Shown: one piece after another, positions 25,840-38,000 of the stretch
Position numbering within the stretch: the stretch's first letter is position 1
Layout of the letters: each line of letters begins with the position of its first letter
NCBI GenBank assembly: GCA_022225965.2
Contig: JAKJXP020000132.1
Span: 1-64,000 of the forward strand
DNA length: 64,000 nucleotides
Direction: 5' to 3'
Source of the DNA: Diatrype stigma
Lineage: Eukaryota > Ascomycota > Sordariomycetes > Xylariales > Diatrypaceae
The notes under the pieces: model-generated
What the model was told of the DNA's origin: nothing
The model's database searches: none
The model's input: the letters and a program-made list of their open reading frames with translations, nothing else
Program-made: the position numbers and the translations under genes

Positions 25840-28304
25840 ATGCATATCATGAGTGTTCATTATCTCCACCGACCCACACGGCATGGTACAAAAGGAATAT
25901 GCCAAAAGAGCAACTAAACAAAAGAAAGAAGACAAGTACTAAAAAGCATAGTGGATATACTTCCGAAGAAAAGGGGAAGGTCATGGGGCGTACATGTTTC
26001 AAATACCCATTCAAATTCTTCCTCATCATCGTCACCTTTATCAGTCCTCGCATTGCCAGTTGGTTGGGTGTCGAGTTCACCAGGTCCTCCTTCTACGCTA
26101 CACTGTCTTGTCTTTCCCACTTGCTTACTGCTCGTTGCCCGCTGTCTGCTGCCACTTCTCCATCCATCCTAGCAACCAAATCAGCCTTCTGTGTGTACTC
26201 ACTCAATCATTCACTATGGTATCATCCCGTTGGGTCTCGATGGGTCAGGGGCTACTCAGCTATTTGGCTGAATGATGGTTGGATGGATAGGCTGATGGTA
26301 TGCGTGGATGAGAGCTTTTTAGGGGGTAAATGAAAGCTGGGCTAAAGCGAAGCACAGTAAGCAACCCAATGGGCGACTAGGACACATGCTTGCATATCTC
26401 TAGTTGTCCTGTCTATAGGACAGACAACACTTGATCAGGCTGACAAGGCACGGCAGGGCAGGACACAGCAGGACAGCCCAGCTTAGTTGGCTGATATGTC
26501 GGTTGTGTTAGCTATGGTGTTTAGTTACGGTATCCCATGTGTACATACTTGCACACACATCTTACATATTTACATCCCGCCTACGTACATTATGTATCGT
26601 ATTGCTTTATTCAATGCATCTCGTATACATCCATCTATGTTGGCCATTCTCCCGTGCTTGCTGGCTTATTATATTTCCCCATGTTATCGTCATTCGTAGG
26701 CTAACACAGGTGATTAGGTAGGCGGTTGGTTATATGTTATTGGGTGCTACTGATGTTATCCCGTTGACCCCGTCCTTTCCTGTTCTGTCCTTTCCACTAC
26801 ATGCTAGCTCTAGTCATAGGGAGGTTGCGGTATATGAGTCCAAGCAGAAACACATGGAGGATTGATCAATGGACTTTAGAGAATATTTAGTATAGGTCTT
26901 GTCTATTTGTAGTGGCAATTATAGTGATGACTGTGATGGGTGGCTTCAACATGTCTCCAAGTCAACTACGGCTAAGGTTTATAATAATGCCTGGTCGGTT
27001 GAGATAGCTGCTTGCGGGATGGGTGAAAAGGGGGCGAAAGTAGGCGAGTTCTATCTTAGGCAGTGTGCGTGGTCACTTTAGGGGGGGATGTCTTTCTTGA
27101 AATGGGGTTACCTGCAGAGGGTACATATATAGGTAGACAAACAGTGAAGCAGCCTTATTTATACACCTATGCCGATGCACTAGCTTGCGATATGTTGAGG
27201 TTATTGAGTGAGCATATAAGTCGTGAGTAGAGAGATGTAACTGGTATAATCCTCATCGAGGAAACAACTCAGGAATTGAACTGGCCTATCCGGTCCACAT
27301 GGTTGGGATAGGTTTCCTTTGATCTCCCGGTCTCTGTCTCGTTTCAAATGCATGGGGAGGAGGAAGAAGAAGAAAGAGAGGGAGAGATACAAGGAGACTC
27401 TTGTAGAGGAAATGGACAGGGGGAGGGCAAGCCGAGAGACAATTACATCGATGACAGAACAGAAGAATCACTAAATCATGGCAGTAACAGTATGTGCTGG
27501 TGGCCGCTGGATTGCTGCAACAACGACTTCGTAAGTGTTGAGGATCTATTCATGACCCCCTTGCTGCCACCCCTTCATTATCTGGTTGGCAATATTGTCA
27601 GCCTAGCACAACTCTGTTATCCCACGTGCCGGGCTAACCGTTATTTTTCACTACTAGAAGGTCTGGATAGATACCCCTTTTCTCCCCACCCTTCTCTTTT
27701 CTGCCCCCTTTTTCCTGACACGGCTTGGATTCTGAGGTCCTACTTCGCCAAACCCCTCGCGCTACTAGTTATGGCCTGGGAACAACTCAAGTCGAGTCAG
27801 GGGCTCTAATCCTTCAGCAGAGTAGGCATTGTCATATACAAGGATGGAGCTAAGGGGAAGGCAAGTAGGATGAGTAGATAGCATAGTGCTACATGTCCTA
27901 AGCAGAATGTGGTGGCCATATCTTAGGTAGGCAATATATATGCAGGAGCTTCTAGAGAGTTGACTACATAGTAAACCAGCAACACAGCTATCACTGCAAG
28001 CCCATGGTGGTCTTGATAATGCTTGTCTTTCCATACGATACACATCGACACTGGTCACAACATACATCACGAGGGCGTCAAGAGACTAGTGTATTGAGGC
28101 TTTGGTACACAGGAGGCAATGCGTGCATGCCGCCCACTAGATAAAAGGTATGTAGGTAGGCGGGATCTACTTTGATACAAAGGGAAGATGCGTTCGGAAC
28201 AAACCATCACACCACTGCCGGCCATTCACCCATTCCCGCCTGCCATCCAACCTATCTACCGCTTCCTTTTGATTTGTCCTTGGGACCCTCGCAAGCACCT
28301 GCTT
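25340..28304. other. 3-kb tail-to-tail intergenic region, LSD1 gene to ATP synthase gamma
   Basis: Contains an (AC)n microsatellite at 25802, GGACAG/AGGACA-type repeats near 26440 and TAGGTAGG motifs. Long frames here (for example 25674-26333) owe their length to simple repeats. A minus-strand stretch near 25950-26090 encodes an acidic GDDDEEEFEWVFET peptide that looks protein-like, but no exon structure supports it. Confidence 0.55.
25802..25834. repeat. (AC)n dinucleotide microsatellite, about 16 units
   Basis: Uninterrupted AC alternation for 33 bp, followed by TACACATG. Likely polymorphic in length. Confidence 0.95.
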
Positions 28305-29653
28305 CTACATGTCCGCCGAGGCGGTGGCACCCGTGATAATTTCGACCAGCTCGTTGGTGATGACGGCTTGACGGGTTCGGTTGAAGAGAATCTGGTACTT
28401 GTTGATCATCTCGCCAGCGTTCTTGGAGGCGTTCTATAGAATTTGAGTTAGCATTTCGAAGGAAAGAAAAGAGGCTCCCGGGTGAGAAGGGGGTTGAAGG
28501 GATAGGGCGATGTGGCCGGCGACTTACGTCCATAGCCTGCTGACGGGCAGAGATCTCGCAGGCGTGGCCCTCGGCCAGAGCCCAGAACAGGGAGTTGGCC
28601 AGGGAGTACTCGCGCAGGTTGGCGAGGAGCTCCTCGTCGACCTCGAAGGCGGAGAAGTTGGGGGAGTTGGCGAAGGCCTCCTCGGAGTAGGCGCTGACGA
28701 CGGTGGGCTCGTAGCTGGTGGCGTTGATGAAGCGGTTGTAGACGATCTTGACGTCCGAGTAGTCGCCCTGCAGCTGCAGGATCTGGTCGGAGATGGCCTG
28801 GGCGTCGGCGAAGGTGGGGATGTCCTTGCCGACGCCGGAGAAGGTCAGGACGATGTCCCGGGGGTTGGTGCGGCTCAGCTGGGCGCGCGACTTCTCGCCG
28901 ACGAGGACGAGGTCGGCGGGCTGGGCGTCGGCGGCCCCGAGCTGGCGCCGCATGAAGCGCGACAGGCCCGAGTGCACGCCGCCGCAGAGGCCCTTGTCGG
29001 AGCTGCAGACGACGTAGAGGGTCTTCTTGCCCTCGGCCTCGAGCGGCTTCGTCTCGGCGCTCTCGAACACCTTGTTGTTGGTCTCGCCGTAGTTCCGCGA
29101 CGACTCCATGGCCCGCTGGGCGCGGGTCAGCTTGGTCGAGGCGACCACCTTCATCGTGTTGGTGATCTTCTCGATGTTCCGGATCGACTTGAGCCGGCCC
29201 TCGATCTCGCGCAGGGTCGCGTAGGTGGCGGCATTGCTGTTGGCGGCGGCGGCGGATCTGCTCCAAGAAAAGAAGGGGGGTGTTGTTAGTTGAGTCTGGT
29301 CTCTTCTCTTTTCTTCTCTTCTTTGCTCTGCTCATATTTCGTCTTCCCGTTTGTTCCCTTATGTACGCCCCGTATTCACATTGTCATCATGCCATGATAT
29401 ATGGGTGGTCCCGCCCGTCTACTGGCTGCTCATCCGTCTGCGTACGTGAATTGCCTCATGTAGAAATCTAGCTTCTACTTCGCCCCGGCGCCAACGGCAC
29501 GGGTTAAGCAGCAGCCTAACTAGCAACCCAAGGGACCTGAAAATCTGGGCAGAGCGGAATGGGGGGAAAGAAGAAGTAGCCGACGTACCGAGCAGGAATA
29601 GCCGCAGCGGCAGCACCAGCTCGCAATGCTGGTCTTGCCGTCCTTGAGAACAT
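28305..29653 (-). CDS. ATP3: Mitochondrial F1F0-ATP synthase subunit gamma
   Basis: Central-stalk rotor subunit of F1, in the mitochondrial matrix, coupling proton flow to ATP synthesis. Three exons on the minus strand: 29653-29589, 29257-28528 and 28433-28305; introns of 331 and 94 nt; 307 aa. The short first exon encodes a typical presequence, [19 protein letters not shown], rich in Arg/Ala and free of acids. The mature part has [20 protein letters not shown], the [17 protein letters not shown] helix, [19 protein letters not shown], and the C-terminal helix [20 protein letters not shown] ending [16 protein letters not shown], the best-conserved gamma segment. Exons 2 and 3 are very GC-rich at third positions, as expected for a highly expressed gene, which creates a long antisense frame that is not a gene. 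Intron 1 is unusually long for the window. Confidence 0.95.
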
Positions 29654-29863
29654 TTTGGATAGTCGAGGGAGTGTGTGTTGAATATTTCGATTATTTTGTG
29701 CTGACCCTCGAGCCGGTGATGGTGGTGGCTCGTTCGATTGATTGCGGGACGGTTTCGCAATCAATTGGTCGGTTGGTGGTGAATCCCCGAATATTTGATG
29801 AGGTTCAATTCAAGTTGTTTCTCTATTAGTTTATGAGTCTCTAGTTTATTTGCTACTTGCACT

Positions 29864-29897
29864 TGCTGCTGCTGCTGCTGCTGCTGCGGCTGCTGTT
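29864..29897. repeat. TGC/GCA trinucleotide repeat upstream of ATP3
   Basis: About eight perfect TGC units, then degenerate ones (GGCTGCTGTTGC). It lies 210 bp upstream of the ATP3 start on the opposite strand and is probably in its promoter or 5' UTR. Confidence 0.85.
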
Positions 29898-31584
29898 GCC
29901 GCTTGCTGTCTAAGGTCTTATTTAGCCTTAGCCTCTTTTCTCTCACTCAACTCAACCCTCCCACTCAAAACTGGCAGAAGCTCCAGTGTCCAATCCCACT
30001 GCAATCCCGCTGCAATCCACTGATGAGATCCCGCCCGACCTAGAGCTAGTCCCAATCTGTCTTAACCCTGACCCGGGATATTCTCGGGCCCTTCAGTGTG
30101 CCGATGGAGGTTACAGTTCCATTCCAGCAAGCCCCGTCCCCCGTTGAAAACCTCTCATTCTCAATGTGGTCTGTGCAATTGCCTCAACTAGGGATCGGTC
30201 CCAGGTCCCGTCACTTGGGCATTTCCTGGCAAGCCCTGGGACATGGCACTTGGCAACTGTCAACATTCCTTATGTAAGGACCTGGATTGACTGGACCCGA
30301 CCTGTAGGTTGTAGTTAACCTAGCACGAACAATTTTCTCTGCCAATTGGCACCAAAGCGTATCTGACATCAGTGATCACTGGAACTACAGGTAGTTAGAT
30401 AGTAGGCAGGTGGTAGGCATGTGGCATGTAGGTTCATACCTGCCCCATCCCCATCAAATCTCACTCGCCTGCAAGCCGCGAGCTTGCCTGCCTGCTTGCC
30501 TGCCCACTGCTGCCCACTGCTGCCCACACTCGCACCTGTGTAACCAAACCTGTCATATGAGAGCTTCATTTGATACAAGGTAACTACCAAGTCTTCGATA
30601 AGCAGCCTCCTTTTGAAGAGCCATACATATACCTACCTATAAGGTAGCCCGTAGCATACTCCGTACTTTACATACACGGTAGCCAACACATGCAAATCCT
30701 ACCCGTGCAGTGGTACCTCTGTGTGAGACCCCACAACAAATTCACAAGCCAATAACAACCACGTTGCATCGTGGATGATGATAGAAATGCTTGCCAGGCT
30801 AGAAGCATACAAGGCCAGCTGACGAATAAGTGCTTGCCAACTCTGCCACCCGGAATTCCCTGAGTGTCCTTCCAAGGTTCCAAGGCTGAGGTCCGCGGGT
30901 CTTTCATTAGCTAACGGGTTAGTTGCTCTCCTCTTATTACCCTCTTACGGTCCCCACGGTCCCACTACACCGAAAAGCACCCAGCAAGTATGTATGTACA
31001 ATTGCTGAATTGATACCGTTGCAATCGCGTTGTAATAGGTCCATACCTCTTTGACTGCAGCGAACAATATGCACTAACTGCCCACTCTAGACAGAGAAAA
31101 GCCTAGACTAGAGCCTAGAGCCGGCTACATAGTACAGCCACCTGCAACACATCGAGCCTACAACACCTACTCTTACTGACCTATGTACCAGCCTGCCCAA
31201 CCTGCTGCCCCCAAGCCTGAAGAGGTACATACAGGCAGTCCTAGCAGCACCTGGGCACCACCTGGGAACCGAGTAGGAAGAGACCCGTAGGAAGAGCCTA
31301 CTGCGGTGCCTGCTGCTACTGCCATACCTAGTCCATACATACACCTACTAACCACATACAGCCGAGACTCTTACTCGCTCCCGTCATTTTTATGTTTCTG
31401 AATCGCCTCCATTCTCTCCCCCTTCGATTCCTTCCCGACTCCCTTCTTTTCATGATTACTACTACTGGTTATTGCTACCACTAGTATCTCTTACTGCCGT
31501 TTCCTTCTCTTCCCTCCCCCCCTTCCTTCTTACCACCCACCCCTATCCCTCATAATCTCTTTCACCCGTATAGATCAAGGGTGA

Positions 31585-31971
31585 CGCATCATCGTGTATC
31601 TCATCCGAGCGGCTCGTTCGCTCTGCCCCAAATTTGCGGCTGCTGTTTTGAACAAACTTGGTCTAAGGGGAAATAGCAACCGTACAATAGCAGCGGCAGC
31701 CACGGCAGTGGCAACAACAACAGCGTGTTTTTTACTCACATTGTCCTCACCGGGCTTGCACTTATACTCATCGTACTCATCCACCCGCAGCTCTTTCACT
31801 TCCCGTCTTCGCCTGCTGCCACTAGCACTGCCAACAGGTACAACGGCTTTTGCTGCTACTACTACCACACACCAGCAGCCGAACAAAAGACCGGCTGTTG
31901 CACTTGCAAGGTTCACCACCAAGTCCTACCTGCCTCGATCGCTCTCTTATTACTCTGTACACACTGCCAGG
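31585..31971 (+). other. Open, in-frame, ATG-less extension upstream of TOP1
   Basis: From the in-frame stop at 31582-31584 the TOP1 frame is open for 129 codons up to its ATG. It contains no ATG, but has a GTG at 31594 and other near-cognate codons. The hypothetical peptide (starting YLIRAARSLCPKFAAAVLNK) has many Arg, Lys, Ser, Thr and Ala residues and not one Asp or Glu, like a mitochondrial presequence. It may instead be plain C/T-rich 5' UTR, which also disfavours acidic codons and stops. Initiation is unproven. Confidence 0.4.
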
Positions 31972-34900
31972 ATGTCTTCCTCCGATGATGATATGCCTTT
32001 GGCAAGAACCAATGGTCACCGTAAGTGGTTTTAGTTTATGGCGTTGAAATCAAAATTTTCATCACGCGCAATGGGCGACGTCTTTGCACCCGGCATCTTT
32101 GTGTGATTCAACCACGCAACTCTCATCTAACCAAATCACTCATCAACTCGACTGCCTCGCCTTGCCTTGCCTTGCCTCGCCTCGCCTCGCCTCGCTTCTC
32201 CTCGACTTGACTGGGCTGCCCATTACAGCCGTCGCATTCTTTCTTCCTGCAACCTCACAACCCCCTTGTCGCATACATTTGCTCTTGTCGACTAATATAT
32301 CTACATTTAGTGTCCGCCTCGAAAGTATCCAAAACTGCCGACAACGCCATGGGATCCGATTCTCCTAACCAGCCTGTGCCCGCCCCTGTCTCGGTCCGCA
32401 ATGGCCCTGTGAACGGCTCTCCCCGTGTAAATGGCAACGCGAAACGAAAGTCGCGCTCTTCTATCACCGAAGTTAGTTACAAAGACGCGTCAGATAGTGA
32501 CGACGGTCCCCTGGTACGTACAATCTAGGCTGGCACAATCAGGCCTGGTCGATATTAACCTGGATATGTAGGCCAAGCGTCCAAGGAAAGTGGTTGAAGA
32601 TGATTCGGATGATGAGGTCCTCAGTCGCAAACCCAAGAAGCTTCCACCTCCCGCCAACGAGACGGCCACAGTGGAAGACTCCGACGATGATTTGCCCCTA
32701 AATGCCAAGCTCGCCCAAAAGCGGAAGATCATCGAGAAGAATGCCGAGAAGGAGGCCAAGGCTATCCGCGCCAACGATTCCAAGCAGAAGAAACCGACCG
32801 CTAAGAAGGCCATCAAGGAAGAGTTCGACGATGACGATGATGCACCTTTGTCGGCTGCCAGGGGCAAGAAGCGCTTATCTAATGGCGCCGCCACTAAAGG
32901 CAAAACGAATGGTGTGAAGAAAGAGGAATCCGATTCCGATGCCCCCATTCGCAAAAAGGTCAAGACAGCTCCTCCGGCCAAGGGAAAGGCGAAGGCTGCT
33001 ACGTCGGCAGCCACCAAGAAGGCACCTGCCAAGAAGGCGAAAAAGGAAGAGAGCGAAGATCCTGAGAATGAGGACGACGAAGAGTATCGTTGGTGGGAGA
33101 CTCCCAAGGATGATGACAGCATCAAGTGGACCAGCCTCGAACATAACGGAGTACTATTCCCCCCTCCTTACGAACCTCTACCCAAGAACGTCAGGCTCCT
33201 CTACGATGGTGCACCAGTCAACTTGCACCCTGAAGCCGAAGAAGTTGCTGGTTTCTTTGGGTCAATGTTGCATCAAAAACACCATGTAGACAATCCTACA
33301 TTTCAACAGAACTTCTTCAAAGACTTCTCCGATATAATCAAGCGCACTGGAGGAGCCACTGATCGGCAAGGGAACAAGGTTAATATCAAGGACTTCTCAA
33401 AACTTGACTTCCAGCAGATCTTCGACTATTATACGAGCAAGAGTGAGGCCAGGAAGGCAAGGTCCTCGGACGAGAAGAAAGCCGAGAAGGCTGAAAAAGA
33501 CAAGATGGAGGCCCCCTTCATGTACTGCAAATGGGATGGGCGCAAAGAAAAGGTTGGCAATTTCAGAGTCGAACCTCCTAGTCTTTTCCGCGGTCGAGGT
33601 GCACACCCTAAAACCGGCAAAGTCAAGAAGCGTGTGTTACCGGAGCAGATTACCATCAACATTGGCAAGGATGCCAAGGTCCCTCAGCCTCCCGACGGCC
33701 ATAAGTGGAAAGCTATCCAGCATGACAACAAGGCGACGTGGTTGGCTATGTGGCAAGAAAACATCAACGGCGCCTACAAGTATGTCATGCTTGCTGCTAA
33801 CAGCGCCATCAAGGGTCAGAGTGACTGGAAGAAATTCGAGAAGGCTCGAGAACTCAAGCAGCACATTGACAAGATCCGGAAGGACTATACTAGGGAGCTA
33901 AAATCCGAAGTTATGGCCGATCGGCAGCGGGCCACAGCTGTCTACCTGATCGACAAGTTCGCTCTACGAGCAGGTAACGAAAAGGATGCGGAGAACGAAG
34001 CTGAGACAGTTGGTTGCTGTTCACTCAAGTATGAGCATATCACTCTAAGAGAGCCGCAGACTGTCATCTTCGACTTCTTGGGCAAGGACAGCATCCGATT
34101 CTATGACGAGGTGACTGTCGACCGTCAGGTCTTCAAAAACTTGAGGATGTTCAAGAAATCCCCCAAGAAAGATGGGGACGACGTCTTCGACCGGTTGACG
34201 ACCACACAGCTCAACAAACATCTCGGCTCGTACATGCAAGGTCTTTCGGCGAAGGTATTCCGTACCTATAACGCTTCCTACACGATGTCCAATCTGCTCA
34301 AGAGCCTCAAGGTGGAGAACAGGACATTACAGGAGAAGGTCAAGCTTTATAACGACTGCAATCGGGAGGTGGCCATTCTCTGTAATCACAAGCGGACTGT
34401 TGGTGCCAACCATGAAAGCCAAATGGAGAAGCTCGCCGACCGAATCAAGGGCATGGTGTATCAGAAATGGCGGCAAAAGCACATGCTCTTGGACGTGGAC
34501 CCAAAGCAGAAGAAGAAGAAGGGCGCCGCCTACTTTGAGTACGACGAAGAGTTAGATGAGGCCTGGATCCAGGACCACATAGCTTTCCTCGTAGAGGAAC
34601 AGCGAACAAAGATCGCTAAGAAGTTCGAGAAGGATAACGAGAAGCGCCAAGCCGACGGCGAGAAGCCTTTCCCTGATAAGGAGCTGAAAGAACGCCTCAA
34701 GGCGGCCGATGATCTTGACAAGAAGCTTAAGAAGGAGTTCAAGACGAAGAAGGTCGAGGCCGAGGGTAAATCCCCAAGCGTGGACAAAATCGAGGCAAAT
34801 ATCAAGAAGATCGAAGAACGCATCGAAACACTCAGACTGCAGGCTGCTGACAGAGACGGCAACAAGGAGGTTGCCCTTGGTACTTCTAAGATCGTGAGTC

Positions 34901-35094
34901 CTTCTTAATATATCCATCCCACCGGGTCCGTCTTTTACTGACTTAGGTTCTAGAACTACATCGATCCCCGTCTTACCGTTGTCTTCGCCAAAAAATTCGA
35001 TGTGCCTATCGAGAAGTTCTTCTCGAAGACTCTTCGGGAGAAATTCAACTGGGCAATCAAGTCTGTCGAGAACGATAACAAGTGGGAGTTCTAA
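31972..35094 (+). CDS. TOP1: DNA topoisomerase I (type IB)
   Basis: Nuclear type IB topoisomerase that relaxes supercoils through a 3'-phosphotyrosine intermediate during transcription and replication. Four exons, 31972-32020, 32311-32513, 32572-34893 and 34954-35094; introns of 290, 58 and 60 nt; 904 aa. The first 250 residues are a highly charged, disordered region with SDDD/KKPTAKK patches and probable nuclear localisation signals. The core begins at about residue 257 ([15 protein letters not shown]). Catalytic-site motifs are [16 protein letters not shown] and LCNHKRTV, and the active-site tyrosine in SKINYIDPRL is Tyr860, encoded just after the last intron. A Lys/Glu-rich coiled-coil linker (about 740-850) precedes it. 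The exon 3 frame runs on to a stop at 34908, so retention of the last intron would delete the catalytic tyrosine. The C-terminus, ENDNKWEF, is typical. Confidence 0.96.
32154..32195. repeat. Pentanucleotide GCCTT/GCCTC array inside TOP1 intron 1
   Basis: About eight 5-bp units, first GCCTT, then GCCTC. It explains the unusual length (290 nt) of this intron only in part. The acceptor side has an ACTAAT branch-like site at 32291. Confidence 0.8.
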
Positions 35095-38000
35095 TTATCC
35101 CCGACAGCACATAATATCACCTCTTGAAGACCAACACCATCTATTTGGGTGTTCATTGCTTGCAGGCTTCGTTGCTCGCCAACCATCTTGAGTTCCAATT
35201 TCTTCCCATGTTCGACTTTTTGTATAATTGTATCATCAGCATATGCAGACCTCTCGCATTGCAGCGCGAGTCGCTTCCAGATAGATTTTTAGACACCGTT
35301 ATGCTTTACCAGAAACGCCTGCCCAAGACACAAGTTTCCTCTCATTTGGTTGGCCATTCGTCGAGGCTTATCACTGGAGGATGTCATCTGATGCTCAGTG
35401 TCCTGCAGATGCATTTTGCGATTCGGTTATCCATCTATCTCTGCATTCCGAGTATTGCGCTTACTGTGATGCGCTCTGCCTCAACACAATTATACCTGGA
35501 AATGATGATCAACCAACGCAAGACGAGTTGACATGCTTTCTTGTCTCCGTTTTGCGTAAGGTCATCCTGTATATCGCTATTTGGTTCACAGCGAAGACAT
35601 GCGAAGGCCAACAGGGTGCCATTTAGACTAACCACTATGCGGTTCATGCATGAATCCGTCAGCTGCATGATAGAGATGAGTTCACGATACGCTCTCTTGA
35701 GGGTCCGGATGAGCGTTTGCCTTATGCCCACTGCAATGATCCCTAGTCAGCGGTATCCCCATCATTCTGACGGGGAGACACTATAGGTAGATAGAGTCGT
35801 AGCAAACGAAGATTTAATCACGCCACTAACGTGTCTCCTGAACGTGAACATCCCACGGTGCTCCGTTAAAAAGCCGATATTCTAGGGTCGGTAAGACCAT
35901 TCCTATATTTTGGGCTCGAGAATCGCATCTACGATGTTATCAAGCGACCCAGCCTATGATATATCTAACAAATCCATGGAACTACCGCCAGTAGTTTTAC
36001 CTGCTTCTTAAGTATGGCAACCAGTTATACCGCCAAGCAATATTACTTGTAGGCGCGCATACACGTAGGCATATTACATACGAATGCAACAAGGCTTCTA
36101 CTGCCAAGGAGTACTGTACTGTATATACACCAGTTATAGTCTGCCTATGTAGATGGTACACACGCTTTCCCCATCGTAGTTTCTAGGAAGGGGGTTTGGC
36201 GGTGACATTAAACTCGTGGTATGGTGGGTAGCCGATAGGATTGGGTCTTCCTTATAAAGGGATACCACCGACTACTTTAAATAGGGGTAATATGGGGAAT
36301 GGCCAGCTAGACAACCACCTCTCCTGTCCAAACATTGTCTTACGTCTGCATGATAGGTCTCAAAACAAAGAAGAGCAGTATTAACTATATCACATAGTCT
36401 GAGTTCCATCTCGATCTCACTTATAGCATGGTTTCAGTTTCATTGTTGCACCCTCTTAGGTTCAGCAGTCATGCTGATTACTTAGGTAGTTATGCTAAAT
36501 ATTACCTGAACTGATAAAATACGGTATATATCTAGATATCTACTCGTCCTATCGTTCCCTGGAGCCCTTTTCTTGGTTTCGGGCTGGCGATATCTATTCA
36601 AAAAGAAATAACGTGAATGTACGATAGTGAGCTGGCTTTGGTAAAAATAGGAAGGGGGAGCACATGAAAGTGAGGTTTGCCCAGCAAAGGATTCGTACTA
36701 AGGAACTTCCACGATAATTGATTAGACGAACAATTGGCCATTCTCCCTTTTCGCTAAAACGCTACGAATCATGTCGTGGCGTGCTGGCCTACTACAGCCC
36801 CTGAGGCTTTCTTCGTTTGTTGGAAATCTGCCAGCTTGTTTGAAATTACATAAATACTTGGAGTAGTAGGTAGGTATATGGTATTCCAAAGGGTTGCCTG
36901 GGCAAATTTAACAGGCTGATAGCAGTTCTGATGATAAACCGGCTCATTAAGGTCCTTGGGGATCTATGGGTAAGGGGGGTTGTACGTAACGCTCAACGGA
37001 AATTTACTCTATTATAAGAAAACCAATCGCCCCAGGAGATTCTGGCTTCGTGTAATATACCATTTAGGCCACAAAGAGATCGATCGTTGTCCCACCTTGT
37101 CCTATGACTTACTGCTGCCTGGGGCAGCTATCATCGACTAATAAAATTTTACAAACTCTCACAAGGTCGGAGGTACCGATACAGACAAGGAGCCGATTTG
37201 CCTGGCGCGGTTTCATTCCTTCCAGGGTGTCACGCAACGCAACCTATGCAACGTAATTGCCACCAATTGGTTGCTACCAGCCTTTGCAACCCATCCATTC
37301 GAAATTTCCCTGAATTACGCAACTTGCAACGCAATCCACGATACCTTTCCTTAGTTATGTAACTGATTGTACGTTATAATGGCTGGTATTTATGGCTAAT
37401 ACATACCGCTACATCCAGGATTATAAAGGCTAATAAGGATTAAAGTAAAAGCTAATAAAAAAGAAAAAAAAAGAAAAAGGTTATTAAAAAAGGGATACGT
37501 ATTAAGAAAAGAATGCGTACCAAAAAGGAAATACCAAGTATGAATCGAATAAGTTAAATGGATTAATAATAAGAAAATTATTAAGAACCTTTTATTAAGC
37601 GGGCTGCAATACGCTTCGAATACGCCAAATAAACGTTTAAAATCCGTTTTACGACCTTTATATATGCCCTTACTTTTGCCCGATTTAGGTATTGCAACCA
37701 ATATAACGCCATTGCAATTTGGTTGCAATTGCGTAACTTTAATTCACCAAATTTAAAGGGCTGGTTGCAGTTACTGCAATCCATTTACTAAAGGTCCTGG
37801 TTGTAATGGATTGCGTTACGTAATACCCTGATTCCTTCTCCGGTAATATCTTTTCTGCCTAACCAACTGGCAGGAATACGGGCACCGCAGTAATAACCAC
37901 CTTGTTAATGTGGATTGTTATGTACTAGAACTGGGCGGTAATGAAGTAAGTAATCATAGCACCCTTTCCGTCTCGTTCCGTTACGACACACCATGTTTTT

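Larger units (their letters stand above)
29654..31971. other. Divergent promoter region, ATP3 and TOP1
   Basis: 2.3 kb shared by the two divergent genes. A TGC trinucleotide repeat lies at 29864, CT-rich tracts typical of fungal core promoters at about 31400-31545, and an ATG-free in-frame extension of TOP1 at 31585-31971. CCTAGAGCC-type and CCTACC motifs recur near 31090-31340. No other gene seen. Confidence 0.6.

Noticed and set aside
25674..26333. 219-codon frame spanning the AC microsatellite
   Set aside because: Length comes from the repeat (His-Thr run) and flanking low-complexity DNA; no start context, splice or motif evidence.
28510..29289. 259-codon plus-strand frame opposite ATP3
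   Set aside because: Mirror of the very GC-rich third positions of ATP3; no motif, and ATP3 is certain on the other strand.
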